From positions 3,167,388 to 3,231,387 of the forward strand of contig JAQJVL010000058.1 in the NCBI GenBank assembly GCA_035578905.1: a stretch of 64,000 nucleotides of DNA, given 5' to 3'. Shown here in pieces: positions 36,468 through 48,499 of this stretch. A program made the position numbers and the translations under genes. Position 1 is the first letter of the stretch, and each line of letters begins with the position of its first letter. This DNA comes from Stictocephala bisonia (Eukaryota > Arthropoda > Insecta > Hemiptera > Membracidae). The notes beneath the pieces were generated by a model. That model was not told the DNA's origin, made no database searches, and saw only the letters and a program-made list of their open reading frames with translations.

Positions 36468-37093
36468 TGCATCCTAAGTACCGTGTTCCTAGTAATTAGT
36501 CTGTGGCCGCTAGTAGTAAATATATAGTGTAGCCTACGTGTATATATGTAGACTTCCACAGTTATTATTGTATCAATAATCTAAATCGGATACAGAATAT
36601 GTATTCCCTGGCTGTTAATAATGTATCTATAGAGTGCATGTACCTAGGTTGGCTAGGTGTATCCTATTACTATTATTGTTGTGAGAGTGCGTCCCGACAA
36701 TAATTAGCGTGTTCCAGGGTTCGAACCCCACGACCAATATAGTGTATCAAGATATTTGTGGTACAGAATATTATGTTGTTCTGCATCCTAAGTACCGTGT
36801 TCCTAGTAATTAGTCTGTGGCCGCTAGTAGTAAATATATAGTGTAGCCTACGTGTATATATGTAGCTTCCACAGTTATTATTGTATCAATAATCTAAATC
36901 GGATACAGAATATGTATTCCCTGGCTGTTAATAATGTATCTATAGAGTGCATGTACCTAGGTTGGCTAGGTGTATCCTATTACTATTATTGTTGTGAGAG
37001 TGCGTCCCGACAATAATTAGCGTGTTCCAGGGTTCGAACCCCATGACCAATATAGTGTATCAAGATATTTGTGGTACAGAATATTATGTTGTT
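36468..37093. repeat. 314-bp direct tandem duplication
   Basis: Unit 1 is 36468-36781 and unit 2 is 36782-37093. The only differences noticed are one missing base near 36863 and one C/T change near 37044. Each unit contains CCAGGGTTCGAACCCCA, a strong box-B/T-arm-like word, but no clear box A. Near identity implies a recent event or an assembly repeat. Confidence 0.9.
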
Positions 37094-37099
37094 GATTTA

Positions 37100-37800
37100 A
37101 CAGATACCAATAAGTAACCAAGTATATCCTTATATGTAATACGTGAAACCGATTTTTTTTTCGTAACTCCTCTCTTATTTATTTCTTGATAAATCTGTAT
37201 GATTGAGGAGTAAATCTAATTTGCTCCTATTCGTGGTTATGCAATAAGGTCTTCATTGTTCAATATTTTTATCCTAGTGGTTACGGGAAGCCCGCAAAGT
37301 ATGTTTTCCGGCCATTGTAACGACAAGAATGTAGATATTTAAATCAGCCAAAAAGTAACAACTTTTTAAATGGAAATAATAATGTTTATGAAGTATGAAC
37401 AGCTGCTAGAATGTATTTTACATAATACAGTTTAATTACTAATATTCGTGGTCATAAGTCACATGCTGAGGCCGAAAACCGAAATTTTACGAGCGCAGCG
37501 AGTGACGGGTATGCAAAGCGTGAGGGTGTTCCCTAGTAGAACATGACTAATTGATAATATAAATCAAACGATGCGTGAAATAATTCAATCACACATTCTT
37601 TAAACAGTCACGTTTTGTGAGTCAGCCTTCTTCACGGAATGTAAATGTAAATTGTTATCTGTTGCCTTAATCATGTTCATAGTCAAGACTTAGATCTGTA
37701 AGTTTAAGGTACGCACTTACATGATGTCACCATGTTTCATGCATGTTTTTTTTTAATTTCGTGTGAACTATTATAACAAATAAATAAGGAGTGAGGAAAG
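37100..37800. other. Spacer with a repeat fragment
   Basis: 37460-37550 (CACATGCTGAGGCCGAAAAC, GAGCGCAGCGAGTG) matches in reverse the segment at 49500-49600. The rest is AT-rich. Confidence 0.5.
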
Positions 37801-37807
37801 TAAAAGA

Positions 37808-38045
37808 GTGACCGGGTGTCTGAGCGGGATAAGGCATCTGGACTTTAAGCTTGGGTAGAGATAGCGCTAGTTCGAATCCTGCCCATACTGGAAGATTTAT
37901 CAGTAATATTCAAATGTACTGTACTGGTTCGCTCTCTTTCATCTGTCTGAATAAGTTCCTCACACAGATCAATAGTCTACGGGGAATGGGCAGAGTAAGG
38001 TTAAGATGGTTATGATTGGTCTCTCCTTTAATATAAAAAGTCCAT
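37808..38045 (+). mobile_element. tRNA-Leu-headed SINE, copy 2
   Basis: The head has GGTGTCTGAGCGGGATAAGG (box A-like) and CTAGTTCGAATCCTG (box B-like). The body matches the SINE at 11066: CAGTAATATTCA, TGTACTGGTTC, CTGTCTGAATAAG, GGGCAGAGTA, ATTGGTCTCT. Head and body coincide in both copies, which defines the family. Confidence 0.75.
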
Positions 38046-38642
38046 TATCATGCATTAACCTGAACAGCTGTTTCAAATCCTAACACAATACATTTTTCTT
38101 ACAGTGTTTTTCTGCAATTAAATATTCTTTGTTGCAGACGTGAAACTTCCCCTTCTTTTTACTATACATTGTAGTTTCCCTCAGTTCCTAAGTGAGGTTA
38201 CGTAACTTGGGACCAAATTTACCTGTGACCTCGCAAACAGGTCACGCCATCTGTTCCACTTTTACGTCCATATTTCTTTTGGTCCTAACGTAACGTTTGA
38301 TCCAGTGTATTCTACGTTTTGATTTATTTCCAATACGTTTGAAAACACAATACAATAGGAAAGGAAATAAATACAAACATCACTATTTTGTGACTTCTGT
38401 TGAGCAAGGATTACGGTCGTTGAGGGATGAAACTATAACGGTACTAGAGTAAGCTAATTACGTGAGTTTTAAGGGTTAACAGAAATGAAATAAATAAAAT
38501 GCACCTAAAAAGTTTTAATTTCTGCTTATTTAAGTGGTACAACAACAAAAACACTCTTAAACTTCGTGAATCAGCCCTCTGAAACACAATTTGTGTTATT
38601 TGTCTTTATCAAGTACACAATCTGTCCTACATCTTTAAGGTA
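38046..38642. other. Spacer
   Basis: Nothing recognised. Confidence 0.4.
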
Positions 38643-38981
38643 CGTGCGTGGTTTTCGCTGTTACACTTGAAACCTTGAAATCAAATATATTATGTACCAC
38701 ATATGGTAATAAATTTTATGTACATTTTTTTAATTTATATATATATATATATATTTATTTATAAATATTATAAAAATTATTTATAAATATACATATATAA
38801 ATATACATATACATATATATATATATTTATTTATAAATATTATAAAAATTATTTATAAATATACATATATATATATATATTTATAAATTAACAAAAAAAT
38901 TTACATAAAATTTATCACCATATGTGGTACATAATATATTTGATTTCAAGGGTTCAAGTGTAATAGCGAAAACCACGCATG
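38643..38981. mobile_element. 339-bp foldback MITE with TA flanks
   Basis: Arms of about 95 bases: TGCGTGGTTTTCGCTGTTAC on the left, and its near-complement on the right. TA flanks both ends (38641-38642 and 38982-38983). The centre is a duplicated block of TTATTTATAAATATTAT with TA-rich linkers. A Tc1/mariner-type MITE is the simplest reading. Confidence 0.85.
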
Positions 38982-39117
38982 TATATATTGAATATATATT
39001 GAATTCAACTAAAATTTGTATAGTTATTGTTTTAATATTAGTATTTATTTTATTATTTATTTATTTATATTTGTTCTACCACCTGCTACTTTTATAAGCG
39101 CGTCAAGTGGTAGAGAG

Positions 39118-39245
39118 GACTTTGCCATGTAACAAAGACGTTTTCGTTCATTCATACAAAGGTTGAATCGTGTGAAATCTCGTACCTGTTTTGACACGCA
39201 AATTGAGACAAGTTCAACCCTCGACGTGAGTCTCGAGGCGTGTGC
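39118..39245. other. Spacer 38990-39445, mixed composition
   Basis: A somewhat GC-richer patch with no motif recognised; no gene from the MITE to the 51-bp minisatellite. Confidence 0.3.
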
Positions 39246-39445
39246 CTCATTTACATATTTTTACCCGTATTTGAATTCGATGAATATTTATATTCAATTA
39301 CTGTACAAATGTACTCCCTGAAACCACAAATGTTAGTTAAATGTTCATGCATTTCATTATAAATATACTCGGCCTAGTTATGGCCGTCAGATGTCGGTAC
39401 GAACAAGACACTGATGTTAAATAAGTTCAAGGTCGTATAATAGTA

Positions 39446-39735
39446 GTAAAGGTGAACTATCAACCAACAGCTAGAGGTCAGTTACAAGCAGAAGGAGTAA
39501 AGGTGAACTATCAACCAACAGCTAGTGGTCAGTTACAAACAGAAGGGGTAGAGGTGAACTATCAACCAACAGCTAGTGGTCAGTTACAAGCAGAAGGGGT
39601 AAAGGTGAACTATCAACCAACAGCTAGTGGTCAGTTACAAACAGAAGGGGTAAAGGTGAACTATCAACCAACAGCTAGTGGTCAGTTACAAGCAGAAGGG
39701 GTAGAGGTGAACTATCAACCTCAGATAGTAGTTCG
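39446..39735 (+). repeat. 51-bp in-frame minisatellite
   Basis: About five and a half copies of a 51-base unit, GTAAAGGTGAACTATCAACC followed by the rest. Because 51 is 17 codons, a 101-codon ORF (39452-39757, GTG start) repeats VNYQPTASGQLQAEGVK. Copies alternate between GCAGAAGG and ACAGAAGG variants. No ATG, domain or splice context supports a gene. Confidence 0.85.
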
Positions 39736-39739
39736 TTAC

Positions 39740-40143
39740 AAGTTAAGGAGTTTATAGAACTCCGAATCATGTTTTAGACTCGAGAAAATCATGAAATAGA
39801 GTTTTTATTGTGTTTTAATCCAATAATCTAGTTTATAATTACGGAGAGTGCTCAGGGACATGGGTCCACCTCAGCTACTTGCATGCGATACACGCAGCTC
39901 AGGGACATTTATTGGCCGAAGTAACTCCCTTAACTCTTTCCGTATACCTGCCAAGAAAGGCTAATACAAAATATCATCAAAATAACTAATAATATAAAAC
40001 TGATACACAATGCTCTTGTCCTAAATACCGTATGGTTTGAAGTAAGCTACCATTTATTATCTTTAAAATGTTAATAGCTGGAATATTTCATTGGAACAAG
40101 GCCCAAAAGTCAAGTTATTTATTAATAGAAATAATTAAGTGAA
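39740..40143. other. Spacer
   Basis: Nothing recognised. Confidence 0.35.
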
Positions 40144-41030
40144 ATCCTGTCACAAAACCAATCCATCCAATCCATCAAGCCATTTAAGACCTACCTCACT
40201 GATTCTATTTATGCCACCTAATCCCTGCATAAAAGAGTACAAGGGTTTACTCTGTAACGATTGGACAGACTCCCCTCTATCACATGACTGATCGAGTGTC
40301 AATTCCCATTCATATTTCCAGAAGTTACATCTGCCCACACCAGTTCGGAACCGATTCCACAGTGTCCATTCCCTACAGGGAGGTTCACCTACAGGTATTG
40401 ACGGATCGTTGATAATGAACTTATTTCGTCCATCGAAACTGCTTCACGCTACAGCCCAGATAGTACTGGGTGAGAAACTTATCTGCTCAACTGGTAAGCA
40501 GTAAGTAGAGCTGAGTTTCGGGTTTAATGGGTTAAGCTGAGAGATCCTGTGTAATGGGGAAGTGCGGGGAATCCAAGAACTTATTAAATCTTTAAGTAGT
40601 GCCTTCTGACGTCTTATCTCTGGTGGAGCTATATTGCACAGTACCAGGATCCAAGGAAATGAAGTTGTCAATAGAATGCCACTTTATAGCTCTCATATCC
40701 CTGTCAAAATGGACATTACTAGCTCCAGTGTTGTTCAACGTGTATACCGCTGACAACCAATCATAAAGTCTAGAAAATGTGTATATGCAAAATTATATTG
40801 CTTCAGCTTATCAACAGTAGGACTATAGTGCTACTGAGGAAACGCCAAGTGACCTTGCGGTTCGAATAATATTTTAGAACCTGGAAGCTAAATCCTAACC
40901 AATCAAAAACCGAAGTTGCCTGCTTCCACCTAGGTAACCAACTAGCTCTTGCCCTTAAAAGCGTGTTAACTCGTTCTAGTTGTTCTTCACTACCATAAGG
41001 GATAGCCTCGTGCAACAACTATGCAGGTAA
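40144..41030 (-). pseudogene. Jockey-type LINE relic with 5' inversion
   Basis: Minus strand, 40680 down to 40150: FPWILVLCNIAPPEIRRQKA, then RISQLNPLNPKLSS, then GRCNFWKYEWELTLDQSCDR, the C-terminal blocks of Jockey ORF2 including its cysteine motif. Plus strand, 40727-40985: LAPVLFNVYTADNQ, YMQNYIASAYQ (from YADDIALAYQ), YFRTWKLNPNQSKTEVACFH, which lie upstream of those blocks in an intact ORF2. The upstream part is thus inverted relative to the downstream part. Stops and shifts are frequent, so the copy is old. About 100 residues between the blocks are missing at the joint. Confidence 0.75.
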
Positions 41031-41034
41031 AATA

Positions 41035-41455
41035 TCACTGGATGTTAAATCCAATTGACTAATTATGGTCAACTAATGACTGATCATAGTGAAAATAGCT
41101 TCAGATAACAAATTACCTCTCTTCTTAATGGTAAACCATGTTAAGAAAAGACCAAACTTTAAAATGTCAATACCTTGATACAAACCTTGAGTAATTCCAA
41201 AAGTTCTGTTGCAGCTTTTTAATTTCCCAGGTTCAATCTTGATCAAGGTATAGATTCCAATAACAGTTTTAAATTAGCCTTTTCCAGTACATTATCGGCT
41301 TCTATTACCAAGGAGTTCATTGTGTAGGTCACCGACTAGAATTAATGTAATGCATGTACAATAACCATAAATTATTCATGTTCAAACCGAAATTCCATTC
41401 TAGCTTTGATTGCCTGTATTTACAAAACTAAGAGTAAAATGAATCAACAAATAGA
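41035..41455. other. Spacer
   Basis: Nothing recognised. Confidence 0.35.
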
Positions 41456-41469
41456 AGATATACTATTTA

Positions 41470-42140
41470 TAACTAAGACGTCGAACGTAGAAATACTGGC
41501 GAATTTGAGGGGTGATTGGGTGTGATGAATTTAGATTAATGAGTGTAATCATAGAGTTCCGGTGGCTGAATGGTTAACTCACTCACCCCCGAAGCTTGAG
41601 GCTCCGGGTTCGATTCCCGGTACATGTGCTTGGAAAATAGGTCCTCAAGTGTACCCCCGGTGTACCCATACATCGTGAGGCGATTGGGAAGCTGCAACTT
41701 GAAGGGAATCCTGGTCGAGAAACCTGGAACCCATCGTGCTGACCACACGTCACTCGGCCATAAAAAGCCGTCCAGCGTGTCCAGACCCCAAGGATAGTTA
41801 TGGACAGGAGTTACTATTAGTGTAATCATTGTTACTAACTCAGTTTGACTGTTTCTTAGAAAGAGATATTCATCAAAATCCCAATAGCCAGGGTAGCTAA
41901 GAGACCTATATCTTTACGTGGAATCTGAATCATGAATAATTGGTATGACTTTTGGCTATTTCACAAGCCTTGCACTCGCTTCTCTTCCCTACACAACATC
42001 CTGACCCTGACTACCACCCAACATGTACACTCCAGACTTCTCTAGTAGTGTACACGTCGATGGCAGCCATTGAGCGTATGCCTATATTAATTGGCCTCTA
42101 TAATCTTTGTACGGTCATTCAGATACTCCTTGTAAACAAC
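41470..42140 (+). repeat. Element A copy (forward) split by a SINE
   Basis: 41470-41552 (TAAGACGTCGAACGTAGAAA, ATTAATGAGTGTAATCAT) resumes at 41819 with GTAATCATTGTTACTAAC, CCCAATAGCCAGGGTAGC, TTTACGTGGAATCTGAATC, GACTACCACCCAACATGTAC, GGCAGCCATTGAGCG. Confidence 0.8.
41553..41818 (+). mobile_element. tRNA-headed SINE with 11-bp target duplication
   Basis: Head: GGTGGCTGAATGGTTAACTC (box A region) and GGGTTCGATTCCCGG (box B). The body has no match to the other SINEs in this window. AGTGTAATCAT stands on both sides (41542-41552 and 41819-41829), the clean mark of target-primed insertion. No poly(A) tail is seen. About 266 bases. Confidence 0.85.
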
Positions 42141-42475
42141 AGTTATTATTGAGTCATTACGAAATACAGGGAATTGTGTGATTAGCTTCTAAAATAGACT
42201 GGCTTTCAAATATTGAGGTTTACTGCGCTTCATGACATATTAAAGGTGATAGCTCGGCTGGCACACACGCGACAATAGTATCATCACACAAGCACACATG
42301 CAACAGGCACACGTTACGGGCCTTGTGTGCTCTGACGGCACGCGACCATAAACATAACTCATTGATACACACTCAAGAACAACGTTTCCTGCACTTCCTG
42401 TGTCTTAGAGAGTAACTCAGTACAAAGCGCTTAGTTACTCAAAAAAGTCAAACGTACGTAAAAATAAAAGGTGAT
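42141..42475. other. Spacer
   Basis: GC-richer patch at 42250-42360 with no recognised content. Confidence 0.35.
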
Positions 42476-42479
42476 CGTG

Positions 42480-44760
42480 TTTAGTAACCACGTCCACTAT
42501 CCTCAGATCAGAGGAACTCACAGAGCAATGGATTCTCTCACTTATTATGTCACTACGGAGTCTGTTGGGTGGTAGACTAGGTCCGGATATTGTGTATGGA
42601 AGAGAACTGAGTGTAAGGCTTGTCAAGGTCTGAAACTGAAAATCAGACAAATAATACGTGGTTCAGATTCCACGTTAATCTGCAGGTCCCTTACTTTCCC
42701 TCTCTATTGGGCAATCAATAAATGGTTCTTTCAAAGGAACAATCGACCTAAGTCAGTAACAATGAGTGATGTGAATAAAACCTGAACACCCCGAGTGCCT
42801 ACTCAATTATCGTCATTTCAGAGTGCCCACTCCAACTTCTGTTGAATAAAACACACACACTCAACTCGGCAGGCGAGCAGGCACTCCAACGACGAGTCTA
42901 CTTATGACTTGCGAGTGGCCACTCCGATTTTAGTTGAATAAAACCGAGTGCCCTCTCACAAAATGGAGTGTCCACTCGCGAAAAAGCGAGGCTGCTCCCT
43001 AGCAGACTCACCGCTGCCGATTGAGTTCTCAAGTAAGTTTATTATGGCTGAATGTATGCCAAAACTTACACATACAATTTACAATGTTCGGAGAGAGTTG
43101 AGAAATGGTGACTATTAATCACTAAACAGATTCGATAAGGAAAATATATTGTACATTTGACTTTTCGATAGTAATAGGATAGTCTATAGAATTTTTACAA
43201 ATGTTAGCTGACTCTCAGATGATTCAAAATTAATTTCATCTTCCATGTAGGAATAGAATATATATTCAATAAATAAATAAGTTCAAAGTTCCTAATATGA
43301 AACTTACAGATAAATTTAGAATTCTTGAATTGTATAAAATACCACGGTTCAGTAATGCATGGTAAGAATTCGTTGATTTATGCCACTCCAAAAAATGTTA
43401 TTGAGACCGATTGATTACCAATTTAAGAAAAATTATATAAAAACTATATTGGTTTTCTATTTTATATCTGTTTCCAGTTATATATATATAGTTTTTATAT
43501 AATTTTTATATAATAATATAGTTTTTATATAATTTTTATATTTTAAGAAGGTTCTTGAATTTTTCTTTTTGTCGTGTCTTTTTCGTAACAATAAAGAGAA
43601 AAGCTCAGCGCCTGCAAACTAACCGATACTTTATCCGCCATACATACTTGGCTGGGGATAGGCATTGGGGAAGGGGGAGAGGAAGGCCGCGACCTTGCTT
43701 GGAATGCGGAAATCTGGTAACTAGGTCATCAGGTCGATGGTTATCAGTCATTTAAATGACTTAAAGTGATTTAAATTCCCACGCACCACTACATCTTAAA
43801 GTAACGAATTGTTGTATTTTGAATTTTGTTTCTTTCTGCTTCTACGACTCTGCTGGTCACTCCGTATTATTTTTTTTTTTATCACTCGTATATAAGACAA
43901 TTTATATTTTTTCGTATTGCTATATATCATGAAATCATAATTTTTGTTTATTATGTGAGTATGTGTGTTTGTATGTATGTATATGTGTATACTGTTTGTT
44001 TTTTTTTTTTTTTTTTTACTGTATTATATTTTGTTCGTTATAATAATTCTGTGACTTAAATTTTTAAATAATTATTATCGTTTATATTGTATTTTATTTA
44101 TTGTTTCAAGTATAGTTTTGTTTTCACCACTTAGTTGTTTTAATTGTACAGTATCAGTTATTGTACACCGCTGCCACAGAGTGCTTATTTGGTTTTATTT
44201 TCATTAACAACAATTAATTATTTATTACGCAACATTTATTTTATTTCTTATTCTTATATTATAAAACGTTTGTGTATAGTATATACTATCGGCACACAAC
44301 GACAAGCCATGTTGATTTGTTGTGACCGCATGTTATAAATGTTTTTGTAAATAAATAAAGTTTAAAAATAAAATCACTTAACGTTCAGCAGATAAACAAA
44401 ACGTTGTAAATTAAATGAATCACACAACAACAAACACTGCTAACCAAAATGGGGGAATCCAAAACAAGTGATCAAAGTTGAGACGTGTCTCAGTATGCCC
44501 CCCCCCCTCCACCCCCGCAATCTACTTAAGGTCCGCATGACTACGTGAGCAGGCACTTGCGTTTTAAAGAAAACTTTATTCAAATGAAATCTAGACATGA
44601 CTCAGCTTTGGGAGTAGGCACTCAGCCTCGTTGCGAGTGCCCACTCAGAGTGGGCACTCAACTTTATTCACATCACCCAATGACTACACTCGTTCATCTA
44701 CTCATTCACCCCTCATATTCTCCCATAACTGTAAATCAGCATCTTAATAATTAATAATGA
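42480..44760 (-). repeat. Element A copy (reverse) split by a TIR transposon
   Basis: 42480-42765 (GTTGGGTGGTAGACTAGG, GAAAATCAGACAAATAATAC, GGTTCAGATTCCACG, CAATCAATAAATGGTTCTTT, CAGTAACAATGA) continues at 44678 with CAATGACTACACTCGTTCAT and a TAATAATTAATAATGATAAT tail. Confidence 0.8.
42766..44677. mobile_element. 1.9-kb TIR transposon, non-autonomous
   Basis: Termini GTGATGTGAATAAA and TTTATTCACATCACC are inverted repeats, and CAATGA is duplicated outside them (42760-42765, 44678-44683). Subterminal regions are packed with GAGTGCC/GGGCACTC words in both directions (for example AGTGCCCACTC and GAGTGGGCACTC), more at the right end. The interior is AT-rich with T-runs and shows no transposase. 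The 6-base duplication does not point to one superfamily. Confidence 0.75.
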
Positions 44761-46283
44761 TAATTACACGTTGTTGTACTTTTAAATGAGTTTACGAATC
44801 GAGTAACACAAGAAATTATCTTAAAATGATTCAATAACAGTTTTTAAATTTAGATTTCACTCCTCATTAGTAAAAGGTATAAGGTGATTTCAGAAAACAC
44901 TGATACAGAAAAAGTTACGCTCGCCGGAAGCAGTAAGGAAAAAACGTGGATAGATTAACCTCTGATAAAACTTCAGAACACAAAAATTATTTAAACTGGT
45001 AAATTGCTAATTATTTTCATTTATACTGTTCTTTACAGTATATTAAGTGATTGTTTACCTGTTTTCTGCCATTAAAGTCTTAGTTAATCTTGTTACAAAC
45101 TGTTGTACAGTTCCCAAAATGCCTCCTAAATGACATAGATGTTTTATAAATAAGTTAATTTCTATTCAGGAATATTATATCAATATTTATATTGAATCGT
45201 GAAGTAAATATAATTCATACACACTTCTATACCATAATTATGTTCGTTTAATGTATTTTGTTGTTAATTCTTAAAAGTAAGTTATGTATTTATCATTATT
45301 AAATTAAGTGCCTTAAAATGTTCAGTGCAGTGCCTTAACATTTTTGTTACATAATCCTCTGAAGGCCAAATCTGCAGTTATTAATCAAATTAATAAAAGT
45401 AAATCATTTAAATGAAAGAACGAACCCTTATACTAATAAGCTTAACAAAAATATAAGTCAATGTTGAGCAGTGTGTGTCATATAAAAGTACAGTCCACAA
45501 TCAGACTGCGCCTTGCCGGCTGAATCATCTATGGCCGGATGACGTGGCGAGGGAACGAAAAAAGCCAATTTACTTTATGGCCTGTTAACCTTTCTGTGTA
45601 CACGAGCTTGTCTTTAACACATCAAGTATAAAACTGTCTCAGCATAAAACTACGGTATAATAACTTCGTTGTAAATTATTTTTATTCATATTTATTGCAA
45701 TGGGTTTGAAGATAAATGATTAGCATTTGAATAAATGAAAATCTAGAAACTTTCTGACTGAACGATATCTTCGGTAATTACGCAACTTCTAGACGCTTCC
45801 AAAAATATGATTTCTTATCGAAAAAGTGGTTAAGCTTATTTCTATTGAGGAGGTTGATTTTAATATAATTATTTTTGCAGTAAAATTATTATTATTTTTT
45901 CGGATCGAAATGTACGCTTTTTACTTACTTAATCTAACTTGTCCTAAATTTCTAAATGACAACAATTCGTAATTGTTTTTAAACAGGGTGTCTGGCAATA
46001 ACATAAGAAAACTCGTGTTTTGTGGTTAGGGATGATTAGAATTTTTTAATTTTTCTTGTACAAAACTAGTTTTCCAAGGAATAAAAATTTATTCATCACT
46101 AAATAGGTTCTTGATTCTACCCACTGGTTATAACAAAAAAGGTCAACATTTGCGAAGCGTCTAAAAACTGCATACATACCCTGTTTTAAATTTATTTAAG
46201 ACTGCAAAGACTTCAAATAAATCGTTTTCCAAATATTTCAAAACTGGTTTTGCACTAAAACCAAGGCGTTAAAAGCATGAGCT
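44761..46283. other. AT-rich spacer
   Basis: No gene or repeat family seen. Confidence 0.4.
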
Positions 46284-46285
46284 TA

Positions 46286-46724
46286 AGAGTCTGCAGAGGC
46301 TTTCGGCCATGTTGGTTTTAATCCCATAAGAACAATGTTATTTACGTATTCATATTTTTTCTTATTTATTAAACAAAAGTCGTGTATGAGGTGTCATTTT
46401 AAACGTTATCATATTGTGCATTGGGTTTGCTTTAGATTTTTGGAATAAATATACCTAGTTCTGAATAATAGGTGAAAACAAAAACTTCAAACTAAATATT
46501 GTTATATTTTTTCTATAAAACTAATTATGAATCTGCAAAGCAATTCCAACGTGCAATTTCATTCTCGATCAAATGCAATTTGTTTGGATAATATCCGTTT
46601 AAAAGTAACTGTTTAATTTGGATTCACGTGATTGTATGTAATTTGGATTCAACAAGAAATAACATTGTTCTTGTGGAATAAAAACCAACATGGCTGACAG
46701 CCTCCGATAGCCTCTGCAGACTCT
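46286..46724. mobile_element. 439-bp MITE with TA flanks
   Basis: Inverted ends AGAGTCTGCAGAGGCT, extended by GCCATGTTGGTTTTA and AAGAACAATGTTATTT in both arms (about 60 bases with one 10-base gap). TA lies at 46284-46285 and 46725-46726. The interior is AT-rich and non-coding. Confidence 0.85.
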
Positions 46725-46729
46725 TATGA

Positions 46730-47250
46730 AGATCGACCATCGATTGGGTTATTTAAAGCTCAATCACGAGATAAAAGGACATAACCAGCTTCAAAAACAG
46801 CTGAGAAACTGGAAACAATTCTAGTATGCTCTGCTCAAGCCTGTTGGTCTGAATATAAAGTGAAAGCAGAGATTACGAAAGCAAAATTATAAGTGTCCCA
46901 AGAAAAGCATGCTATGAATAATCATGAGGGATGTGGCCTGGGGTTGTGACTCGAGTTTAGTTCCATAAATATTTTTTTAATATTTACAAAGTTACATTTT
47001 TTTCTTTTGATGTTACTGATGTTCTGTTTGATGGCTCTTTTTAATTTGTATTTCAACATCGTTATGGAACAACTGTTATAATTCCTCGAAACAAATTTAA
47101 TTAGATCTCTGGATCGAGGTCAAAAGTGCCAGTAGGAGATCAAACATGTTTATGTTAAAGTTTTTAAATTTTAATACTCTATTAAGTATTATTAAAATGT
47201 ATATTTAGTGAAATCCCAAAGAAAACCGTAAGGACATTGTTTCATTATTA
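46730..47250. other. Spacer
   Basis: Nothing recognised. Confidence 0.35.
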
Positions 47251-47257
47251 TTCATTC

Positions 47258-47690
47258 ATGTGAGAGGAATGAGTGTAGATAAACCAGTGTAGTCATTGTT
47301 ACTAACTAAGGTTTACTGTTCCTTAGAAAGGCCACTTTATTAATTGCCCAATTACCAAGGCAACTAAAAGACCTTACGTGGAATACGAACTACATAGTAT
47401 TCATCATGTTTTCAGCTTATTGACTAGCCCGATACTCCCTACACAACATGCGAACTCTGACTACCATCCAACAAGGACACTGCTTCAGTAGTTGACTTCC
47501 CTAGTTTATGAAGACTTTTAGCATAATATGGAGACTTCTCTTAAGATGTGCCACGTCGATGGCAACCATTTAGCGAACGCCATTTCGGTATTAAGAAGAC
47601 CAAGCATATAACCTATCGCCTTTTGTCTCCAAGTAGCTGGATTACAGCACTGCACTACTGTGCCTATTAAACAGTATAGCTTTACTGTTA
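47258..47690 (+). repeat. Element A copy (forward)
   Basis: AATGAGTGTAGATAAACCAG, TAGTCATTGTTACTAACTAA, TTACGTGGAATACGAACTAC, GACTACCATCCAACAAGGAC, TCGATGGCAACCATTTAGCG, and the head at its right end CCAAGTAGCTGGATTACAGC. A local insertion or duplication lies at 47490-47540. Confidence 0.8.
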
Positions 47691-47694
47691 GGGA

Positions 47695-48260
47695 TATGAT
47701 AACATTATTTTAAATTGAGACTTTCTAATAGTGTAACAAAAAGGTACTTTTTATATAAAAAGTTTGTGATACTTCTTATAAAATTTATTGGGAGTCAGGA
47801 TGTTTTTTTTTTCTTTTTTTTTTTTTTTTTTTTTTTTATCTCTTCAGTATAAATTATCTCTTTCGTCCTTTTAGCGAGAAATTATTTCGAAACATTTAAA
47901 AAGAGTGTTTTCTATATTTTTATTGTACATTTCCTTATTTTAGGTTACAAAGAGTCATCTGCCCAGTGTTCCTACAATTCGTCCAACTTAAGGCTGCTGG
48001 GAGGCTAAAAACAAATGTCTAAAAACATTTTCAGGCTCAAAAATAAATCAAATAAAAAATTCTCTGTTTTAAAGGCAGACACTTATATTCTGCATAAAAT
48101 AAGTCATTAAATATAAAAGGAAACCCATTATATCTGAGACAATTAGTCTAACAATGTTATAATTAATAAATAAAATTCACGTAATAATAATAAGAAAAAT
48201 CATTAGTCTTAAACGCTGTATTTATTAACCTCTTAAAGTAGCCCTTCTTACAAAATCTTT
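47695..48260. other. Spacer with poly(T)
   Basis: A T-run (one C inside) at 47802-47838; otherwise AT-rich. Confidence 0.4.
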
Positions 48261-48499
48261 GTTAGATTTCTGTATTTAACAGTATATAATCAGGACGAGC
48301 GTTATAAACTGGCTACAAGCGGCATAATGAAGACTTTACTTATGAATTTTAAAAGGAAACAGTCTTGTTTACTTTAGTTTTTGTCGGCTAATGTCGCTTA
48401 AAACGTAAATGGAGGGAAAGATAAAAATCGTGATGAAAAAGTAAGTGAAGTAAAAAAGTGTTTAAAAGAAACAAATTAGAAATATATAAAATTAAATTG

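Noticed and set aside
36715..36745. tRNA gene at the GGGTTCGAACCCC word
   Set aside because: Only a T-arm-like motif; no D-arm, anticodon arm or acceptor stem could be placed upstream.
42766..44677. Solo LTR or retrovirus-like element
   Set aside because: Ends are inverted, not direct, repeats, and no gag, pol or env motifs are present.
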